In this document: positions 53,284 through 62,868 of the stretch, piece after piece
Numbering within the stretch: the stretch's first letter is position 1
Layout: every line of letters begins with the position of its first letter
Source: an uncultured Prevotella sp.
GTDB taxonomy: Bacteria > Bacteroidota > Bacteroidia > Bacteroidales > Bacteroidaceae
Direction of reading: 5' to 3'
NCBI GenBank assembly: GCA_947169185.1
Contig: CAMVOS010000003.1
Coordinates: forward strand, 1 to 64,000
DNA: 64,000 bases
Made by a program: the position numbers and the translations under genes
The notes under the pieces: generated by a model
Database searches by the model: none
Told to the model about the DNA's origin: nothing
The model's input: only the letters and a program-made list of their open reading frames with translations

Positions 53284-54510
53284 ATGGATATTACTGAGAG
53301 ATTTCTTAACTACACGAAATTCGACACGCAGTCAGCTGAGGAAAGCCAGACGGTGCCGAGTACAAGTAAACAACTGATATTTGCAGAATACCTGAAGAAG
53401 GAGTTGGAACGTGAAGGGCTGGATGATGTGGAGATGGATGATAAAGGCTACATCTATGCCACACTTAAGGCCAACACGAAGGAACACGTGCCCACCATTG
53501 GTTTCATATCACACTACGACACAAGTCCCGACTGCTCTGGCGCCAACATCCAACCTCAGATTGTGCGCAACTACGATGGCTCAGACATTTTGCTGAGTGA
53601 AGGCATCGTGTCAAGTCCTCAGAAGTTCCCGGAACTGTTGCAGCATGTGGGCGAAGACCTCATTGTGACAGATGGTACGACTTTGTTGGGTGCTGATGAC
53701 AAGGCGGGTATTGCTGAAATCGTCCAGGCCATGGTCTATCTGCAGGAACACAAGGAGATTAAGCACGGTAAGATTCGCGTGGCCTTCAATCCTGACGAGG
53801 AAATTGGTATGGGCGCCCACCACTTCGACGTCGAGAAGTTTGGTTGCGAGTGGGCCTACACGATGGATGGCGGTGACGTGGGCGAACTGGAGTTCGAGAA
53901 CTTCAATGCAGCCTCAGCCAAAATCAGTATCAAGGGTGTCAGCGTACATCCAGGCTATGCCAAGGGCAAAATGGTGAATGCTAATGCCTTGGCAGCCGAG
54001 TTTGCCAAGATGTTGCCTGAGGACGAGACACCTGAGACCACTGAAGGCTATCAGGGTTTCTTTCACCTGCTGGGCATCACGTCGAACATTGAGCAGGCCA
54101 AGCTGTCGTACATCATCCGCGACCACGACCGTGCCACCTTCGAGGACCGTAAACGTTTCGTGCAACGCTGCGCCGAGCAGATGAACGAGAAATACGGTGA
54201 AGGTACGGTGGAGTGCATTGTGAACGACCAGTACTATAATATGAAGGAGAAGATTGAGCCCGATGCCATGCACGTCATTGACGTGGTGCTGAAAGCCATG
54301 CAAGAGGTTGGTGTTGGTCCGAAGGTACGTCCCATCCGCGGTGGTACGGATGGAGCGCAGTTGTCGTTCAAGGGTCTGCCCTGCCCCAATATCTTTGCTG
54401 GTGGTATCAACTTCCATGGTCCGTATGAGTTTGTGCCCATCCAGTCTATGGAAAAGGCTATGCAAGTCATCGTAAAAATCTGCGAATTAGTGGGAGACTA
54501 TAATGGCTGA
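53284..54510 (+). CDS. pepT: Peptidase T (tripeptide aminopeptidase)
   Basis: This 408-residue M20B zinc aminopeptidase releases N-terminal residues from tripeptides in the cytoplasm. Metal ligands and catalytic residues are visible in SHYDTSPD near 76-83, LGADDKAG near 138-145, NPDEEIG near 173-179 and the C-terminal His in [11 protein letters not shown]. The length is typical. The stop lies eight bases inside the start of the antiporter gene, so the two are translationally coupled. Confidence 0.95.
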   Translation: MDITERFLNYTKFDTQSAEESQTVPSTSKQLIFAEYLKKELEREGLDDVEMDDKGYIYATLKANTKEHVPTIGFISHYDTSPDCSGANIQPQIVRNYDGSDILLSEGIVSSPQKFPELLQHVGEDLIVTDGTTLLGADDKAGIAEIVQAMVYLQEHKEIKHGKIRVAFNPDEEIGMGAHHFDVEKFGCEWAYTMDGGDVGELEFENFNAASAKISIKGVSVHPGYAKGKMVNANALAAEFAKMLPEDETPETTEGYQGFFHLLGITSNIEQAKLSYIIRDHDRATFEDRKRFVQRCAEQMNEKYGEGTVECIVNDQYYNMKEKIEPDAMHVIDVVLKAMQEVGVGPKVRPIRGGTDGAQLSFKGLPCPNIFAGGINFHGPYEFVPIQSMEKAMQVIVKICELVGDYNG

Positions 54511-56761
54511 ACTACCCACCATGATACAAGATCTGGCCCTGATACTTATCATGGCTGGCTTTGTGACACTGGTATTCAAACGACTGAAACAGCCATTGGT
54601 ACTAGGCTATATCGTGGCAGGATTCCTGGTTTCTCCCCACATGCCCTATACAGCCAGTGTGGCAGACACAGAGAACATCCACCTGTGGGCAGACATTGGC
54701 GTGATGTTCCTATTGTTCTCGCTGGGTCTGGACTTCTCTTTCAAGAAAATCCTGAAGATGGGTGCCTCGCCCATCATATCAACTATAACCATCATCTTCT
54801 CAATGTCGATGTTGGGCGTCTGTGTAGGCCATGCTTTTGGATGGTCGAAGATGGACTGCATCTTCCTAGGCGGTATGCTGGCCATGAGCTCTACCACTAT
54901 TATCTATAAGGCTTTTGATGACCTGGGACTGCGTCAACAGCAGTTTGCCGGACTGGTCATGTCAGTGCTGATACTTGAGGACATCCTGGCTATTGTGATG
55001 ATGGTAATGTTAAGTGCCATAGCCTCTGGTAACAATCCTGATGGCGGACAGATGCTGGGCTCGGTGGTGAAGATAGGTTTCTTCCTCGTATTGTGGCTGG
55101 TTGTGGGCATCTTTGCAATCCCCCTCTTCTTGCGCCATGTCCGCAAACTCATCAATGCTGAGGTGTTACTTATCGTATCGTTAGGACTCTGCTGTGCGAT
55201 GGCTGTCATCTCGACAAAGGTAGGTTTCTCGTCAGCTTTTGGTGCATTCATCATGGGCAGTATCCTCGCTGAAACGGTAGAGGCTGAAAAGATAGAAAAG
55301 CTGGTGGAACCCGTAAAGAATCTGTTTGGTGCCATCTTCTTCGTGTCGGTAGGTATGCTAGTAGATCCGCAGATTCTGATTAGCTATGCCCTCCCTATTA
55401 TTATGTTGGTATTAACCATCCTGATAGGACAGGCCATATTCGGTTCGTTTTCGTTTATGCTGGGAGGCGAGAGTCTAAAGTCGGCTATGCGCTGTGGATT
55501 CTCAATGGCACAGATTGGTGAGTTTTCGTTTATCATTGCCTCGCTGGGCCTCTCGTTAGGCGTCATCAGCGACTTCCTATATCCGGTAGTGGTAGCCGTA
55601 TCCGTTATTACCACATTCCTCACACCTTACATGATACGACTTGCCACACCGGCTTATGGCGCTATCGAGCACAAGCTGCCCACACGCCTCATCAGCACGC
55701 TGAACCAACTATCGATGAGCCATCCAAACTCGCAGAAGCAGAGCCTGTGGAAACAGCTGCTGACACAGATGGCTATGAATACCATTATATACAGTATCCT
55801 CTCTGCTGCTGTCGTAGCCATGATGTTTACCTTCGTGCTGCCCTTCATGCGACAATTGTTACCTGGATGGGAGCTACACTGGTATGCCAACGCTATCACG
55901 GGTGTATTGACGGTGGTATTCATTTCGCCCTTCCTGCGCGCCATGGTGATGAAGAAAAACCGCTCGGAGGAATGGAAGGCGTTATGGGCTGAAAGCAATC
56001 GTAACCGCTTACCCCTGCTGTTCACTATTCTGGTACGTGCCGTCATTGCTGTCAGTTTTATTTTCTATATCATCCATCATTTGAGTCGTTTCAACAATGC
56101 TATAATGATTACATTAGGCATTGTGGCCATTATCCTGATTATCGTATCACGTACAGTGAAACGACGCAGCATTGTGCTGGAGCGTCTGTTTGTCAACAAC
56201 CTGCGCTCACGAGACATCGAGGCACAAGTACGTGGTAAGAAACGTCCGCTGTACGAAGGACGCTTATTGGATCGCGACATACACATCTCGGAATTCGACG
56301 TGCCCACTAACTCGCTATGGATGGGAAGTAAACTGAAAGAGCTGAATTTGGGAAAGCGATATGGTGTACACGTCAGCAGCATTCTGCGAGGTGGGTTCCG
56401 CATGAACATTCCCGATGGCGACTACATTATCTACCCATGTGATCGACTGCAGGTGATAGGTAGTGACGAACAGCTGGCCAAATTTGCCCATGCCTTGGAA
56501 ACCGATGTAGTACAGGAAGACCTCATGTTTGAGAATCGCGAGATGAAGCTACGCCAAGTCATTGTCAGCAAAACGACGCCCTTTGTTGGTAAGACATTGG
56601 AAGAAAGCGGCATCCGTAGCATATACGGCTGCATGGTAGTAGGACTGGAAGAAGGCAAGGAGAACCTGTCGCCCGTCAGTCCCAAGCGACGTTTTCAGGA
56701 AGGTGATATCATTTGGGTTGTTGGCGAAGAAGAATCCATCAATACCATTGTACGGCATTAG
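54503..56761 (+). CDS. CPA2-type cation:proton antiporter with C-terminal RCK_C domains
   Basis: This 752-residue membrane protein is of the KefB/RosB type. The antiporter domain (about 1-395) has [11 protein letters not shown] near 72, [10 protein letters not shown] near 131 and [10 protein letters not shown] near 155-164 with the ion-binding Asp. An additional group of four hydrophobic segments (about 415-560) is followed by two RCK_C/TrkA_C-like domains (about 595-665 and 670-745). It probably exchanges K+ or Na+ for protons. The gene overlaps pepT by eight bases and the convergent lptD gene by 23. Confidence 0.88.
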   Translation: MAELPTMIQDLALILIMAGFVTLVFKRLKQPLVLGYIVAGFLVSPHMPYTASVADTENIHLWADIGVMFLLFSLGLDFSFKKILKMGASPIISTITIIFSMSMLGVCVGHAFGWSKMDCIFLGGMLAMSSTTIIYKAFDDLGLRQQQFAGLVMSVLILEDILAIVMMVMLSAIASGNNPDGGQMLGSVVKIGFFLVLWLVVGIFAIPLFLRHVRKLINAEVLLIVSLGLCCAMAVISTKVGFSSAFGAFIMGSILAETVEAEKIEKLVEPVKNLFGAIFFVSVGMLVDPQILISYALPIIMLVLTILIGQAIFGSFSFMLGGESLKSAMRCGFSMAQIGEFSFIIASLGLSLGVISDFLYPVVVAVSVITTFLTPYMIRLATPAYGAIEHKLPTRLISTLNQLSMSHPNSQKQSLWKQLLTQMAMNTIIYSILSAAVVAMMFTFVLPFMRQLLPGWELHWYANAITGVLTVVFISPFLRAMVMKKNRSEEWKALWAESNRNRLPLLFTILVRAVIAVSFIFYIIHHLSRFNNAIMITLGIVAIILIIVSRTVKRRSIVLERLFVNNLRSRDIEAQVRGKKRPLYEGRLLDRDIHISEFDVPTNSLWMGSKLKELNLGKRYGVHVSSILRGGFRMNIPDGDYIIYPCDRLQVIGSDEQLAKFAHALETDVVQEDLMFENREMKLRQVIVSKTTPFVGKTLEESGIRSIYGCMVVGLEEGKENLSPVSPKRRFQEGDIIWVVGEEESINTIVRH

Positions 56762-59630
56762 AGTAGCTGGAGCGCTTGTCGTACTTCAGCGCATCAGTTA
56801 GTGTAGCAGCATTACAACGGAACGAGAAGTTATAACTGGTGTAAGGTGCCAGCACTACAGAGCATGACATATTGAAGCAATGCAGGTCGCGACTGAGCGA
56901 GGCCGTGGTCATGGAAATCTTCTTGTTTTCAAAGTCGTAACCTGACGAGAAGGAGATATTCCACCCATCAGAGAGACGGATGCTACCAGCAAAGTTCATG
57001 TTCTGTGTGAACTTATATGGATAGCGCATGGTATTGTAATTAAAGTTGCCACTGGTATTCTCACGCATAGTGATACCATAGCCAATAGTAAACGTCCAGG
57101 GAATAGAGAATTTCATATAGCCATCTTCATCAGTCTCAGCCACACCAGCCTCTTTTTTCTCGCCAGCATGTTTAGCAGCCTCCATTTCCGGATCGATATT
57201 GGTGTCGACACCTGTATCGTATTCATCAGCCTTTTCGTCTTTCTTATCTTTGTCCTTATTCGTTTTCTTTCCTGCAATCCAGTTGATGAAGTTCATCACC
57301 TTCTTATTGTCGAGGGTATAAGACAGGTTCTTCGACATGCCCTGGAAACGGCCAAAACGTCCCTTGCTATACTCTGTTCGCGTACCAATATAAGGACGGG
57401 CGCCTACGGAGTCTGCCTCGTAGGCATACGTGGCAAAGCGGGCATTTAGGTTAAACGTAGTATTCTTACCTAACTTCAGACGAATATTGGTATTCAAGTC
57501 ACTCCAAGGACGTTCCTTGGCAGCAATATCATACGACATATTGGCACTCAGCTCATCAATCAGGCTGACCTTGATCAGCGAGTCCTCCTTGTTGCGCCAT
57601 TTCATCTCGACATTATTTGAGATCGACATCGAGATGCTACCGCTCATATTCTTGCTAGGTGGACTAAACATCGTACCCGTATAAGGCGAATACTCTACCA
57701 ACGACACATTACCCTTGGCGTCAGTCTTCAGATAGGTGTCGTAGTAGCCATAGCGCGACGAACCAAAGCTTGGTGTATAGCTGAAGGATACCGTAGGCGT
57801 AAAGACGTGACGAATTTGGTCTATCTTATTACCGAAGATCTTACGATTAGGAATGAAGAAACCATACAACTTGGTGGTGACACCTAGGCTTGTATTCCAG
57901 TCGTACATGTTATAGAATCCCTGCAAGGTATCGACGATTTCCTTCTGTTTATCAATATCCCACGAACGCATATACTTCTGTGTCAACATCTTATCGTTGA
58001 AGTTGAATGCTGCTGTCACATTCAGATATTTAAGGACTGCAAAATTGAAGTCAGTCTTGATGGTATGGCTGAAACCATTCTTCCAGTCCTTAGTCAGACT
58101 TGACTTCATCAGTTTGTCCTCCTTTGTCGAGATACGATTCTCTAGATGTCCAGTGTAGGTGAGCGATATCTTCTCATACCAGCGTTCCTTTCCCACAGCC
58201 TTCTTACGCTTAAAAGGATAGAGTTTAGAGAGCGAGATGGTAACGTTAGGCAGCGTCAGTGTCACCGTAGAGTCGCGCATGTTCTGTGTAGCATAGACAT
58301 CTGTCGCCAGGCTCAGTCCGATATTGCTGAACGTAAATCCCATAGATATGGACGATGTACGGGTGGTCTGCGTACGCGCCTGTGGATTGTACATCGACGT
58401 CAGGTTGTTCTGCTCGAAACTCGAAGTGGCATAGTTCACACTGGCTCGCAAAGTACGGTAAGGAACAGCTTTTGAATCCTGCGAATGGCTCCATTTCAAA
58501 CTGAAACTCGTAGTCTTTGAGTAATCAGGCATGTTCTTCTCGCCATTAATAGTCGTAAGATAGTCGAACATGAACGAACCATTATATTTGTAGCGTTTCC
58601 TATAGTTAGAAGCAGCCTTGATGCCCCAAGAGCCCTTGGTATAGATTTCGCCCAACAACTTCAAATCCATCTTGTCGCTGATAGCAAAATAATATCCGCC
58701 ATCACGCAGATAGAATCCACGCGACGTTTCATCACCATAGGTGGGCATGATGAAACCGCTGGAATAGCTCTTGGTAAAGGGGAAGAAGCCGTATGGAATA
58801 GCAAATGGCAAAGGAACATCGGCCACCACAAGGTAAGTAGGACCAAATACCACATCCTTGCCTGGACGCACTTTGGCGCGCGACATGGCGAAATAGAAGT
58901 CCGGGTGAGGCAAATCGCAAGTTGTGTAGCGTCCGTGATAGAGGAACATGTCGCCGTCTGCGCCACGTTTCGTAATCTCGGATGTCATATAGCCATCATC
59001 CTGCTGGGTGTACACATTATTAATCAAGCCCTTCTTGGTCTTGAAGTTAAAGGCCATCGTGTCAGTCTCGTAAGTATCATTGCCCATCTTAAAGATCGGT
59101 GTGCCATACTTTGCACCTGTAGTATCGCGCGAACCTGTAGCATGTACCAGACTTGAGTCCATAGACATGAAGATCTGGTCACTCTCCAAGTCCATGTTGT
59201 CATACTTCACATGGGCTTTACCATAGAGGTGAGCCAAACCTGTCGACGACTCGTAGGTCATAGAGTCTTCAGCAGTATACGTTACAGGATAGTCGATACC
59301 GTTCTTACGCTGACGATTGAGCGAGTCAGCATACAAAGAGTCGTCAATGGCTTTATTACGTTTCCATATAGCCAAATGCAACGAGTCCATACCAACCGTA
59401 TCAGCAAGGACGGAATCTTTGGCTATGATAGTATCATTAAGAACGCTATCGGCAGAAGCAGTATCTGTGGGAGCGATATTTTTCTCAAAAGGAATAGTAT
59501 CCTCCCCTACATGATCAGCAGGGGCAGAAGGAGCAGCCTTCTCCATACTGGGGAAACGCAAACGAGGCACTTCTGCCATGATGAAAATCATGACAGAAAG
59601 CAGGAGAAATATGAGCGTTTTTCTTCTCAC
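56739..59630 (-). CDS. lptD: LPS-assembly outer membrane protein LptD
   Basis: This 963-residue outer membrane barrel places lipopolysaccharide in the outer leaflet. It has an N-terminal signal-like helix, an acidic Asp/Ser/Thr-rich linker (about 30-110), an OstA-like beta-jellyroll (about 110-260) and a large barrel, ending in Val-Gln-Trp-Tyr, an aromatic end typical of outer membrane proteins. The best start is the GTG at 59630, which keeps the signal peptide; it lies only five bases after the -7 box, so the mRNA may be leaderless. A shorter start at an inner ATG would lose most of the signal peptide. The gene overlaps the antiporter gene tail to tail by 23 bases. Confidence 0.88.
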   Translation of the reverse strand: MRRKTLIFLLLSVMIFIMAEVPRLRFPSMEKAAPSAPADHVGEDTIPFEKNIAPTDTASADSVLNDTIIAKDSVLADTVGMDSLHLAIWKRNKAIDDSLYADSLNRQRKNGIDYPVTYTAEDSMTYESSTGLAHLYGKAHVKYDNMDLESDQIFMSMDSSLVHATGSRDTTGAKYGTPIFKMGNDTYETDTMAFNFKTKKGLINNVYTQQDDGYMTSEITKRGADGDMFLYHGRYTTCDLPHPDFYFAMSRAKVRPGKDVVFGPTYLVVADVPLPFAIPYGFFPFTKSYSSGFIMPTYGDETSRGFYLRDGGYYFAISDKMDLKLLGEIYTKGSWGIKAASNYRKRYKYNGSFMFDYLTTINGEKNMPDYSKTTSFSLKWSHSQDSKAVPYRTLRASVNYATSSFEQNNLTSMYNPQARTQTTRTSSISMGFTFSNIGLSLATDVYATQNMRDSTVTLTLPNVTISLSKLYPFKRKKAVGKERWYEKISLTYTGHLENRISTKEDKLMKSSLTKDWKNGFSHTIKTDFNFAVLKYLNVTAAFNFNDKMLTQKYMRSWDIDKQKEIVDTLQGFYNMYDWNTSLGVTTKLYGFFIPNRKIFGNKIDQIRHVFTPTVSFSYTPSFGSSRYGYYDTYLKTDAKGNVSLVEYSPYTGTMFSPPSKNMSGSISMSISNNVEMKWRNKEDSLIKVSLIDELSANMSYDIAAKERPWSDLNTNIRLKLGKNTTFNLNARFATYAYEADSVGARPYIGTRTEYSKGRFGRFQGMSKNLSYTLDNKKVMNFINWIAGKKTNKDKDKKDEKADEYDTGVDTNIDPEMEAAKHAGEKKEAGVAETDEDGYMKFSIPWTFTIGYGITMRENTSGNFNYNTMRYPYKFTQNMNFAGSIRLSDGWNISFSSGYDFENKKISMTTASLSRDLHCFNMSCSVVLAPYTSYNFSFRCNAATLTDALKYDKRSSYSNAVQWY

Positions 59631-59635
59631 GGCTG

Positions 59636-59643
59636 CAAAATTA
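59636..59643 (-). promoter_or_regulatory. Promoter -7 box of lptD
   Basis: Minus-strand TAATTTTG followed by CAG, immediately before the GTG start at 59630. Transcription would begin at or next to the start codon. Confidence 0.5.
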
Positions 59644-59709
59644 CAAATAATTTGCCGAATATCGCCAGCCTTTCACGCATTTAACGTAAATTATTACGAA
59701 ATATCAAGA

Positions 59710-60234
59710 CTATTCAAAGCGTTCAGACCAGGAAAGGAACTTCTTGACGCCTTCATGCCCGAATTTCTCGAGTGACTGAGCGGTTTCCAAAACGCTGCGG
59801 ACATGATTGGGAGACGACTTGGAATAGAATTTATCAGCATAGCACACTATCTGTTCCTCTAACGTTTCGGGTTCATAGCCAGGCAGTCCTGTCCCAGTAT
59901 GACGCTCTGCAACACGTGCATGACGTGGGAAACCTTCAGCACGTAGCAGGTCGCCACCAATAGGTCCGTGCTTGATGTAGGGCTCTGTCCCATAGCAATG
60001 GATACTGGGGGCATTGCATTGGTAAATACCAATATCGTGCAACATAGCTGCCTCCTCCAGGAACTGCACGTCAACAGGTAATTCCTTGTGTTTACGAACT
60101 ATCTGCAAACAGCGATCTGCCACCTGACGACTGTGCTTTAACAGCAAACGTCGCAATTCGGAAGACGGGTTCTCGCCATTTCCTTCTACAGGATAATACT
60201 TATTTATAATAGATAGATAATCCATAATCAGCAT
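59710..60234 (-). CDS. HD-domain phosphohydrolase
   Basis: This 174-residue cytoplasmic HD hydrolase shows the metal-binding pattern: His in LLKHSRQVADR near 35, His-Asp in MLHDIGIYQ near 65, HGPIGGDLL near 89 and YADKFYS near 133. This small class resembles HDIG-type proteins that act on nucleotides. Its substrate is unknown. It has its own promoter. lptD follows 80 bases downstream in the same direction. Confidence 0.8.
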   Translation of the reverse strand: MLIMDYLSIINKYYPVEGNGENPSSELRRLLLKHSRQVADRCLQIVRKHKELPVDVQFLEEAAMLHDIGIYQCNAPSIHCYGTEPYIKHGPIGGDLLRAEGFPRHARVAERHTGTGLPGYEPETLEEQIVCYADKFYSKSSPNHVRSVLETAQSLEKFGHEGVKKFLSWSERFE

Positions 60235-60253
60235 CCTATTGTCTCGGATGTTG

Positions 60254-60261
60254 CAAAGATA
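60254..60261 (-). promoter_or_regulatory. Promoter -7 box of HD hydrolase gene
   Basis: Minus-strand TATCTTTG followed by CAAC, 20 bases before the start codon. Confidence 0.6.
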
Positions 60262-60359
60262 CTAATTCTTTTCCAATCCACAAAACTATTCGATAAAAAA
60301 AGACTTGCTAAAAGGTCAAGAGGTATTGACTGAAAGGTATGAAGATACCGAGTAAAGTT

Positions 60360-60464
60360 AAAACTGCGACAGTGTTTGTTAAAACCGTGACAGTGTTTGT
60401 TAAAACCGTGACAGTGTTTGATAAAACTGCGACAGTGTTTGATAAAACTAAGGCAATGTTTTGG
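60360..60464 (+). repeat. Five exact-length 21-bp repeats upstream of HU-like paralog 2
   Basis: Units begin at 60360, 60381, 60402, 60423 and 60444, each 21 bases. The core AAACCGTGACAGTGTTT is a partial palindrome centred on A (AAACnnTG-A-CAnnGTTT). The last unit is the most diverged and contains the -33 TTG (60461-60463) of the promoter. There are no unique spacers, so this is not a CRISPR array. Confidence 0.9.
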
Positions 60465-60491
60465 TTTTTTCAAATCAATTGATTATCTTTG
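60461..60491 (+). promoter_or_regulatory. Promoter of HU-like paralog 2
   Basis: TTG at 60461-60463 and TATCTTTG at 60484-60491 are 20 bases apart. The repeat array reaches into the -33, so proteins bound to it would touch RNA polymerase. Confidence 0.7.
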
Positions 60492-60511
60492 CAGCATAAA
60501 CGGTTAAAATT

Positions 60512-61132
60512 ATGTATGCAAAGTATATAAAACAGGAAATTCCCGACTTAAACGGAACAGGGCATACGCAAGCCTTCTATAGAATGGAACTAACGCCCAT
60601 GAGTCATCAGCAGTTTGTGAGTCTGTGTGCACGTGAAGGTGGTTATGACGAGAGCACCATCCTTGGCGTGCTGTCATTGGTGAGAGATAAGCTTTCCTTG
60701 TCAATGGCTGAAGGCTTTTCCGTAAAGATTGACGGAATAGGGACCTTTAACGCGAAACTTGGCGTGAGGGACGACATGCTGCAGGATGCCTTCGAGGAGG
60801 GCGAACGCAGTCATAACGCGAAAAGCATCAAAGTGACGGGAGTATCGTACAGGGCTGACAACGACCTGATTGGGAGTACCAGCAGAAGGTGCATATTGGA
60901 AAAGGGAGGCGTGAGCCGGATACGAAAGCCGAAGTTCACGCTGGAGGAGCGTATCCAGAAAGCCAAGGACTTCCTGACGAAGAATACGTTTATGAGGGTT
61001 CCCGACTATGTGAGGCTGACAGGCCTATCGCGCACAACGGCAACGCAGGAATTGCGAAAACTGGCAGCCGACCCTTCATCGGGCATTGCAAGCAGAGGCA
61101 GCCGTAGCCAGAAAATCTATGTTTTAAAATAA
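60512..61132 (+). CDS. HU-like DNA-binding protein with C-terminal winged-helix part, paralog 2
   Basis: This 206-residue paralog of the protein at 34704 has the same order of parts: HU/IHF-like half (STILGVLSLVRDKLSLSMAEG, then KIDGIGTFNAKLG) and winged helix-turn-helix half (FTLEERIQKAKDFLTKNTFMRVPDYVRLTGLSRTTATQEL, ending GSRSQKIYVLK). It is transcribed from a promoter preceded by five 21-bp repeats. A phosphatase-type gene follows nine bases later in the same operon. I infer that it binds the repeats next to its own promoter. Confidence 0.72.
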   Translation: MYAKYIKQEIPDLNGTGHTQAFYRMELTPMSHQQFVSLCAREGGYDESTILGVLSLVRDKLSLSMAEGFSVKIDGIGTFNAKLGVRDDMLQDAFEEGERSHNAKSIKVTGVSYRADNDLIGSTSRRCILEKGGVSRIRKPKFTLEERIQKAKDFLTKNTFMRVPDYVRLTGLSRTTATQELRKLAADPSSGIASRGSRSQKIYVLK

Positions 61133-61141
61133 ATACAAGAT

Positions 61142-62851
61142 ATGAGACGCATTATCCCATTCCTATTATGTCTCCTGTCCATACAAATGATGGCGCAGCA
61201 GGCTGTGCTTAACAAGCCGCATAACTTCCCAAAGAGTGTGCCAGCAGGCAATTATAGTGGTATTACCTGGCTGGGAGACGACCAATACGCCATAGTCAAC
61301 GACAAGTCAAAGACAGCAGGATTCCACCTGATGACCATTCGTATCAATGATGCTACGGGTGATATCAAAGAGGTACGAGCCGATTCGTTTTTAACCAATC
61401 AACAGCCCAATCGCGACGAAGAAGGTGTCTGCTATGTACCGCAAACAAATACCCTATTTGTCAGTGGCGAGGCAGACGGACTTATTCTGGAGTACAGTCT
61501 TAACGGACAGCTGACGGGGCGTCAGCTGCGCATTCCTGAGGTGTTCAGCACAGCATACGCCAATGGCGGTTTCGAGGCGCTGACCTACAATGCCACAACC
61601 CACCGTTTCTGGACGACGAGCGAGAATACGCTGAAGGCTGATGGCCAAAAACCCAGCATCAAGCGGAAGACTGCCAATCTGCTGCGCCTTCAGAGTTTTG
61701 GCGACGACCTGCAACCACGCGAGCAATACTGGTATATGTCCGACTCCTCCGCCGTTCAGGGCGAGGAAGGCGAAAACACGTTAGGTGTGAGTGGCTTGGC
61801 AGCACTCGACGACGGACAGATTATCGTGTTGGAACGCGAGATATACAAGAAGCCCAAGAACGTCGGTTCATTCGTACACGTCAAACTCTTCGTGGTCAAC
61901 CCCACCCTGCAATGTGCTGGCGACCTGCTACAGAAGCAGCTCATCACAGAGTTCCGCACGAAGATTAATATTACCGACCGCAGCTTTGCCAACTACGAGG
62001 GCATCTGTGTAGGCCCGAAACTGAAGGACGGACGTATCCTGCTGCTGCTCGTGGCAGACTCGCAAGACCAGTACAAAGGCTATCTGAAAGACTGGTTCAG
62101 AACCGTAGTTGTGGATCAGCTGGACTTCAAGCCACAGCCAAACACGACCACAGAGCGGTCAGTACTGATGGGGGCACTCTACAAGTTGGAATCCGACAGC
62201 AAGCTGTCAACGCCAGCATTCCTCAGCCATGACGAACTGCCTAATGCTGCCCACTACATTGCCGAGCCACCACAGCCTGGCGATGGAGCTTTCGAGAACG
62301 ACCGCTATTACTACAACTGGGGCAAGGAGCAGCGCCAAACGCCACGTGGCAATAAGGCTGCCATTGACGAGGTGCAATGGACGTCGAAGGCCTTCAGCCC
62401 TGCCGTTGGTTTCATGATTGACCCAGAGAAGACGCCCGAAATCTTTAAATTGGCACAAGGTGCACAGAAGGATGCCCGTGCCACCAACAAGCAAGCCAAG
62501 AACTATTTCCGTCGTACGCGTCCATTCGTCTATTTCCAAGAGCCATCTATCAATCCTGCTACCGACGAAGAATACAGCACGTCGTATAGTTTCCCGTCAG
62601 GCCACAGCGTTCGTGGGTGGGTCTATGCGCTAACATTGGCACTCGTCGTACCCGACTCTACAGAAACATTGATAGCTCGCGCCCAAGAGTTTGCCTTGAA
62701 CCGCGTCATCTGCGGACGACACTGGAAGAGCGACACAGAGGCCTCGCTGGTAGAGGCTACAGCTATTATGAGTCGCCTGCTATCGAACGCCGCCTTCCTG
62801 GAACAATTAGAAAAGACGCGCAAGGAATATGCACGCCTTAAAGGAAAGTAA
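61142..62851 (+). CDS. Phytase-like esterase domain fused to class A acid phosphatase
   Basis: This 569-residue secreted protein (signal peptide ending MMAQ) has two parts. The first (about 20-370) is a beta-propeller like the esterase-like phytase domain (YSGITWLGDDQYAIVND; DEEGVCYV; GGFEALTYN). The second (about 440-569) has the full class A/PAP2 acid phosphatase signature: Lys-x6-Arg-Pro in KNYFRRTRP near 452, PSGH near 486, and Arg-x5-His-x3-Asp near 520-530. It may release phosphate from organic phosphates in the periplasm or outside. It lies nine bases after the HU-like gene, an unusual operon partner. Confidence 0.78.
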   Translation: MRRIIPFLLCLLSIQMMAQQAVLNKPHNFPKSVPAGNYSGITWLGDDQYAIVNDKSKTAGFHLMTIRINDATGDIKEVRADSFLTNQQPNRDEEGVCYVPQTNTLFVSGEADGLILEYSLNGQLTGRQLRIPEVFSTAYANGGFEALTYNATTHRFWTTSENTLKADGQKPSIKRKTANLLRLQSFGDDLQPREQYWYMSDSSAVQGEEGENTLGVSGLAALDDGQIIVLEREIYKKPKNVGSFVHVKLFVVNPTLQCAGDLLQKQLITEFRTKINITDRSFANYEGICVGPKLKDGRILLLLVADSQDQYKGYLKDWFRTVVVDQLDFKPQPNTTTERSVLMGALYKLESDSKLSTPAFLSHDELPNAAHYIAEPPQPGDGAFENDRYYYNWGKEQRQTPRGNKAAIDEVQWTSKAFSPAVGFMIDPEKTPEIFKLAQGAQKDARATNKQAKNYFRRTRPFVYFQEPSINPATDEEYSTSYSFPSGHSVRGWVYALTLALVVPDSTETLIARAQEFALNRVICGRHWKSDTEASLVEATAIMSRLLSNAAFLEQLEKTRKEYARLKGK

Positions 62852-62868
62852 ACGGTTAAACGTCAGGA

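Noticed and set aside
60360..60464. CRISPR array
   Set aside because: The 21-base units follow each other directly without unique spacers, and no cas genes are present.
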